Shown here one piece after another: positions 61,297 to 64,000 of a stretch of DNA of 64,000 bases; positions within the stretch are counted from its first letter, which is position 1, and each line of letters starts with the position of its first letter. The stretch comes from Streptococcus mitis SK579 (GTDB lineage Bacteria; Bacillota; Bacilli; Lactobacillales; Streptococcaceae). Position numbers and translations under genes: made by a program. The notes beneath the pieces were generated by a model. That model searched no databases. It saw only the letters and a list, made by a program, of their open reading frames with translations, and had not been told where the DNA came from. The stretch spans positions 1 to 64,000 of the forward strand of contig NZ_AJJL01000073.1 of the NCBI RefSeq assembly GCF_000257905.1. Direction: 5' to 3'.

Positions 61297-61886
61297 TGGG
61301 AAAAATCATTGGAATCACTGGGGGAATTGCCTCTGGTAAGTCAACTGTGACAAATTTTCTAAGAAAGCAAGGCTTTCAAGTAGTGGATGCCGACGTAGTC
61401 GTCCACCAACTACAGAGACCTAGTGGCCGCCTGTTTGAAGCTCTAGTCCAGCATTTTGGTCAAGAAATCATCCTTGAAAATGGAGAACTCAATCGCCCTC
61501 TTCTAGCTAGTCTCATCTTTTCAAATCCTGAAGAACGAGAATGGTCTAGGATAACTCAAGGGGAGATTATTCGTGAAGAGTTGGCTACTTTGAGAAATCA
61601 GTTAGCCCAGATGGAAGCTATCTTTTTCATGGATATTCCCCTGCTTTTTGAACAAGACTATGTCTCTTGGTTTGATGATACTTGGTTGGTCTATGTGGAC
61701 CGAGATGTCCAAGTAGAACGCTTAATGAAAAGGGATCAGCTGTCCAAGGATGAAGCCGAGTCTCGTCTGGCAGCCCAGTGGCCTTTAGAGAAAAAGAAAG
61801 ATTTGTCCAGCCATGTTCTAGACAACAATGGAAATCAGGACCAACTTCTAACACAAGTACTTTCTCTACTTGACGGAAGTCAGTAA
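61296..61886 (+). CDS. coaE: Dephospho-CoA kinase
   Basis: A 196-residue kinase for the last step of CoA synthesis. P-loop GGIASGKST is at the N-terminus, DADVVVHQLQ and the lid follow. The start at 61296 overlaps the mutM stop. The last codons and TAA run directly into a fragment of pmrA, and the stop lies in bases that can be aligned with pmrA, so the C-terminus may have been remade by the deletion. Confidence 0.95.
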   Translation: MGKIIGITGGIASGKSTVTNFLRKQGFQVVDADVVVHQLQRPSGRLFEALVQHFGQEIILENGELNRPLLASLIFSNPEEREWSRITQGEIIREELATLRNQLAQMEAIFFMDIPLLFEQDYVSWFDDTWLVYVDRDVQVERLMKRDQLSKDEAESRLAAQWPLEKKKDLSSHVLDNNGNQDQLLTQVLSLLDGSQ

Positions 61887-62103
61887 GATAACTCTAAAAT
61901 CAGGTATTTCAAGGATTTACTCCTCCAACCAAGTTTTTTATATTGGTGGAGTTATCGGACCTATGGCAGGTTCTGCAGTAGCAGGTCAATTTGGCTACCA
62001 TGCTGTCTTTTATGCGACAAGTCTTTGTGTTGCCTTTAGTTGTCTCTTTAACCTGCTTCAATTTCGAACATTATTAAAAGTAAAGGAAATCCAGTGCGAG
62101 TAA
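61875..62103 (+). pseudogene. pmrA: Remnant of multidrug efflux gene pmrA (C-terminal part)
   Basis: In frame with itself but without its own start, it encodes about 75 residues matching the C-terminus of the pneumococcal MFS exporter PmrA ([52 protein letters not shown]). Roughly the first 330 of some 400 residues are gone. Homology begins at S-K-x-T-x-K-x-G-I-S-R, straight after the coaE end. The tail overlaps rpmG by ten bases, as expected for the intact locus. It cannot encode a transporter. Confidence 0.85.
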
Positions 62104-62243
62104 AAATTAATCTCAAATGCTCCTCTTGTGGCAGTATCAATTACCTAACCAGTAAAAATTCAAAAACCCATCCAGACAAGATCGAGGTTTTAAAGTATTG
62201 TCCCAAGGAAAGAAAAGTAACCCTACATCTTGAATCTAAGTAG
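62094..62243 (+). CDS. rpmG: 50S ribosomal protein L33
   Basis: A 49-residue L33 starting at GTG 62094 ([17 protein letters not shown]...) and ending HLESK. The zinc-binding pattern C-x-x-C is present (CSSC) but the second pair is reduced to a single cysteine (KYCPKERK), so zinc ligation is uncertain. It overlaps the pmrA remnant and lies 39 bases before secG. Confidence 0.93.
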
Positions 62244-62282
62244 ATTTTATGGTAAAATAATAAGGATTTTAAGGAGTTTGAT

Positions 62283-62516
62283 ATGTATAACCTATTATTA
62301 ACCATTTTATTAGTATTATCTGTTGTGATTGTGATTGCGATTTTCATGCAACCAACCAAAAACCAATCCAGCAATGTATTTGATGCCAGCTCAGGTGATT
62401 TGTTTGAACGCAGTAAAGCACGCGGTTTTGAAGCTGTAATGCAGCGTTTGACAGGGATTTTAGTCTTTTTCTGGCTAGCCATTGCCTTAGCATTGACGGT
62501 ATTATCAAGTAGATAA
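62283..62516 (+). CDS. secG: Preprotein translocase subunit SecG
   Basis: A 77-residue two-span membrane protein of the SecYEG channel (MYNLLLTILLVLSVVIVIAI..., then VFFWLAIALALTVL). TAAGGAGTTTG precedes the ATG and TGGTAAAAT at about 62250 is a possible -10. It precedes rnr, as commonly in Firmicutes. Confidence 0.95.
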   Translation: MYNLLLTILLVLSVVIVIAIFMQPTKNQSSNVFDASSGDLFERSKARGFEAVMQRLTGILVFFWLAIALALTVLSSR

Positions 62517-62523
62517 GAAAATA

Positions 62524-62553
62524 ATGGGCAGGACTAGGTCTTTGCCTGTTTTT
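62524..62553 (+). terminator. Terminator-like hairpin between secG and rnr
   Basis: GGGCAGGAC / GTCTTTGCCT imperfect stem followed by TTTTT. Confidence 0.6.
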
Positions 62554-62617
62554 ATTTTTAAATGATGTTTGAGAAGGTTTTACAGTAAAAGGAAATTAAA
62601 AAATCTAGAAAGAAAAT

Positions 62618-64000
62618 ATGAAAGATAGAATAAAAGAATATTTACAAGACAAGGGAAAGGTAACTGTCAATGGCTTGGCTCAGGCTTTGGGAAAAGATGG
62701 TTCCAAGGATTTTCGTGAGTTGATTAAAACCTTGTCCCTAATGGAAAGAAAGCACCAGATTCGCTTTGAAGAAGATGGCAGTCTGACCTTGGAAGTTAAG
62801 AAAAAACATGAGATTACTCTCAAGGGGATTTTTCATGCCCATAAAAATGGTTTTGGCTTTGTTAGTCTGGAAGGCGAGGAGGACGACCTTTTTGTAGGGA
62901 AAAACGATGTCAACTATGCTATTGATGGCGATACTGTTGAGGTTGTCATCAAGAAAGTAGCTGACCGAAACAAGGGAACAGCAGCAGAAGCCAAAATTAT
63001 CGATATTCTAGAACACAGTTTGACAACCGTTGTCGGTCAAATCGTTCTAGATCAGGAAAAGCCTAAGTATGCTGGCTACATTCGTTCGAAAAATCAGAAA
63101 ATTAGTCAACCGATCTATGTTAAGAAACCAGCCCTAAAACTAGAAGGAACCGAAGTTCTCAAGGTCTTTATCGATAAATACCCAAGCAAGAAACATGATT
63201 TCTTTGTTGCGAGTGTACTAGATGTGGTTGGGCATTCAACGGATGTCGGAATTGATGTTCTTGAGGTTTTGGAATCTATGGATATTGTCTCAGAATTTCC
63301 AGAGGCTGTTGTTAAGGAAGCAGAAAGTGTGCCTGATGCTCCGTCTCAAAAGGATATGGAAGGCCGTCTGGACTTGAGAGATGAGATAACCTTTACCATT
63401 GACGGTGCTGATGCAAAGGATTTGGACGATGCGGTGCACATCAAGGCCTTGAAAAATGGTAATATTGAACTTGGAGTTCACATCGCAGACGTTTCCTACT
63501 ATGTGACTGAGGGTTCTGCCCTGGACAAGGAAGCCCTTAACCGCGCGACTTCAGTCTATGTGACAGACCGTGTTGTACCAATGCTTCCAGAACGACTATC
63601 AAATGGCATCTGCTCCCTCAATCCTCAAGTTGACCGCTTGACTCAGTCTGCCATTATGGAGATTGATAAACATGGTCGTGTAGTCAACTACACCATCACA
63701 CAAACGGTTATCAAGACTAGCTTCCGGATGACCTACAGTGATGTCAATGATATCCTGGCAGGCGACGAGGAAAAGAGACAAGAATATAAGAAAATTGTTC
63801 CAAGTATTGAACTTATGGCTAAGCTCCATGAAACTCTAGAAAACATGCGTGTGAAACGTGGAGCCCTCAATTTCGATACCAATGAAGCTAAGATTTTAGT
63901 GGATAAACAAGGTAAGCCTGTCGATATCGTTCTTCGTCAGCGTGGTGTTGCCGAGCGCATGATTGAGTCCTTTATGTTGATGGCCAACGAAACAGTTGCC
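62618..64000 (+). CDS. rnr: Ribonuclease R (5' part, cut by window end)
   Basis: 461 codons of an RNase R/VacB family 3'-5' exoribonuclease. An N-terminal winged-helix region (1-60), cold-shock domains (about 65-215) and the start of the RNB catalytic domain with TIDGADAKDLDDAVH are present. The reading frame is open to the window edge, so the C-terminal S1 and basic tail lie outside. ATG 62618 follows AGAAAGAAA, a weak site. Together with SecG and SsrA-linked genes it is usually part of trans-translation support. Confidence 0.96.
   Translation, partial: MKDRIKEYLQDKGKVTVNGLAQALGKDGSKDFRELIKTLSLMERKHQIRFEEDGSLTLEVKKKHEITLKGIFHAHKNGFGFVSLEGEEDDLFVGKNDVNYAIDGDTVEVVIKKVADRNKGTAAEAKIIDILEHSLTTVVGQIVLDQEKPKYAGYIRSKNQKISQPIYVKKPALKLEGTEVLKVFIDKYPSKKHDFFVASVLDVVGHSTDVGIDVLEVLESMDIVSEFPEAVVKEAESVPDAPSQKDMEGRLDLRDEITFTIDGADAKDLDDAVHIKALKNGNIELGVHIADVSYYVTEGSALDKEALNRATSVYVTDRVVPMLPERLSNGICSLNPQVDRLTQSAIMEIDKHGRVVNYTITQTVIKTSFRMTYSDVNDILAGDEEKRQEYKKIVPSIELMAKLHETLENMRVKRGALNFDTNEAKILVDKQGKPVDIVLRQRGVAERMIESFMLMANETVA

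Overview
The window is low-GC, gene-dense Firmicute DNA. Protein content, BOX repeats, a pneumococcal-type competence (cin) box and the gene neighbourhoods point to a Mitis-group Streptococcus close to S. pneumoniae/S. mitis/S. oralis. It is probably not S. pneumoniae itself: the EzrA N-terminus differs from the pneumococcal one I remember, pmrA is reduced to its last exon-sized piece, and lytB is missing from its usual place between pyrD and pavA. Gene order follows several pneumococcal blocks that, from memory, lie far apart in TIGR4, so the chromosome is rearranged. No rRNA, tRNA, prophage, CRISPR array or complete insertion sequence was found.

Layout. 1-4.6 kb: cytoplasmic alpha-amylase (minus) divergent from a two-gene ABC exporter, then a 560-base gap with a decayed BOX element. 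4.6-14.4 kb: an orphan U32-family protein, dinG, rodA, a DJ-1/PfpI protein, a HAD protein, gyrB and ezrA; three of these appear to start from leaderless transcripts. 14.6-18.4 kb (minus): DUF1827, NUDIX, clpE under CtsR control, DUF1797. 18.5-25.4 kb: polar amino-acid ABC importer without its binding protein, folD, an uncharacterised protein with a faint ADP-ribosyltransferase look, nnrD, dacA, an AI-2E-family permease. 25.5-31.1 kb: tuf, a DEFD-box helicase with an oxidoreductase, a DUF1275 membrane protein, and rplU-prp-rpmA behind an L21 leader. 31.4-40.5 kb: a small lipoprotein, LysR regulator-lspA-rluD, proBAC, tmk-holB-yabA-rsmI.

40.5-47.8 kb: a BOX element with a doubled boxB, a 105-base inverted-repeat element in front of trmFO, then pyrH-frr, cvfB-yozE, phoH, ald and an acetyltransferase. 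47.8-50.7 kb: the DNA-uptake pair comEA-comEC behind a cin-box. 50.7-52.9 kb: a cassette of a Tyr/Asn-rich small ORF with a broken signal peptide plus an ABC ATPase and permease, the best candidate for an undescribed small system. 53.0-64.0 kb: infC-rpmI-rplT (infC apparently starting at AUA), glyoxalase, PyrR-attenuated pyrK-pyrD, rqcH/pavA, ybeY-dgkA-era-mutM-coaE, the pmrA remnant, rpmG, secG and the start of rnr.

Most of the window is housekeeping: translation (tuf, infC, L20, L21, L27, L33, L35, frr, RqcH, YbeY, Era), envelope (RodA, EzrA, DacA, DgkA, LspA), replication and repair (GyrB, DinG, Tmk, HolB, YabA, MutM), proline and pyrimidine synthesis, and competence. Points of interest are the BOX elements that begin exactly after stop codons, the leaderless promoters, the AUA start, the pmrA deletion and the small-peptide ABC cassette.
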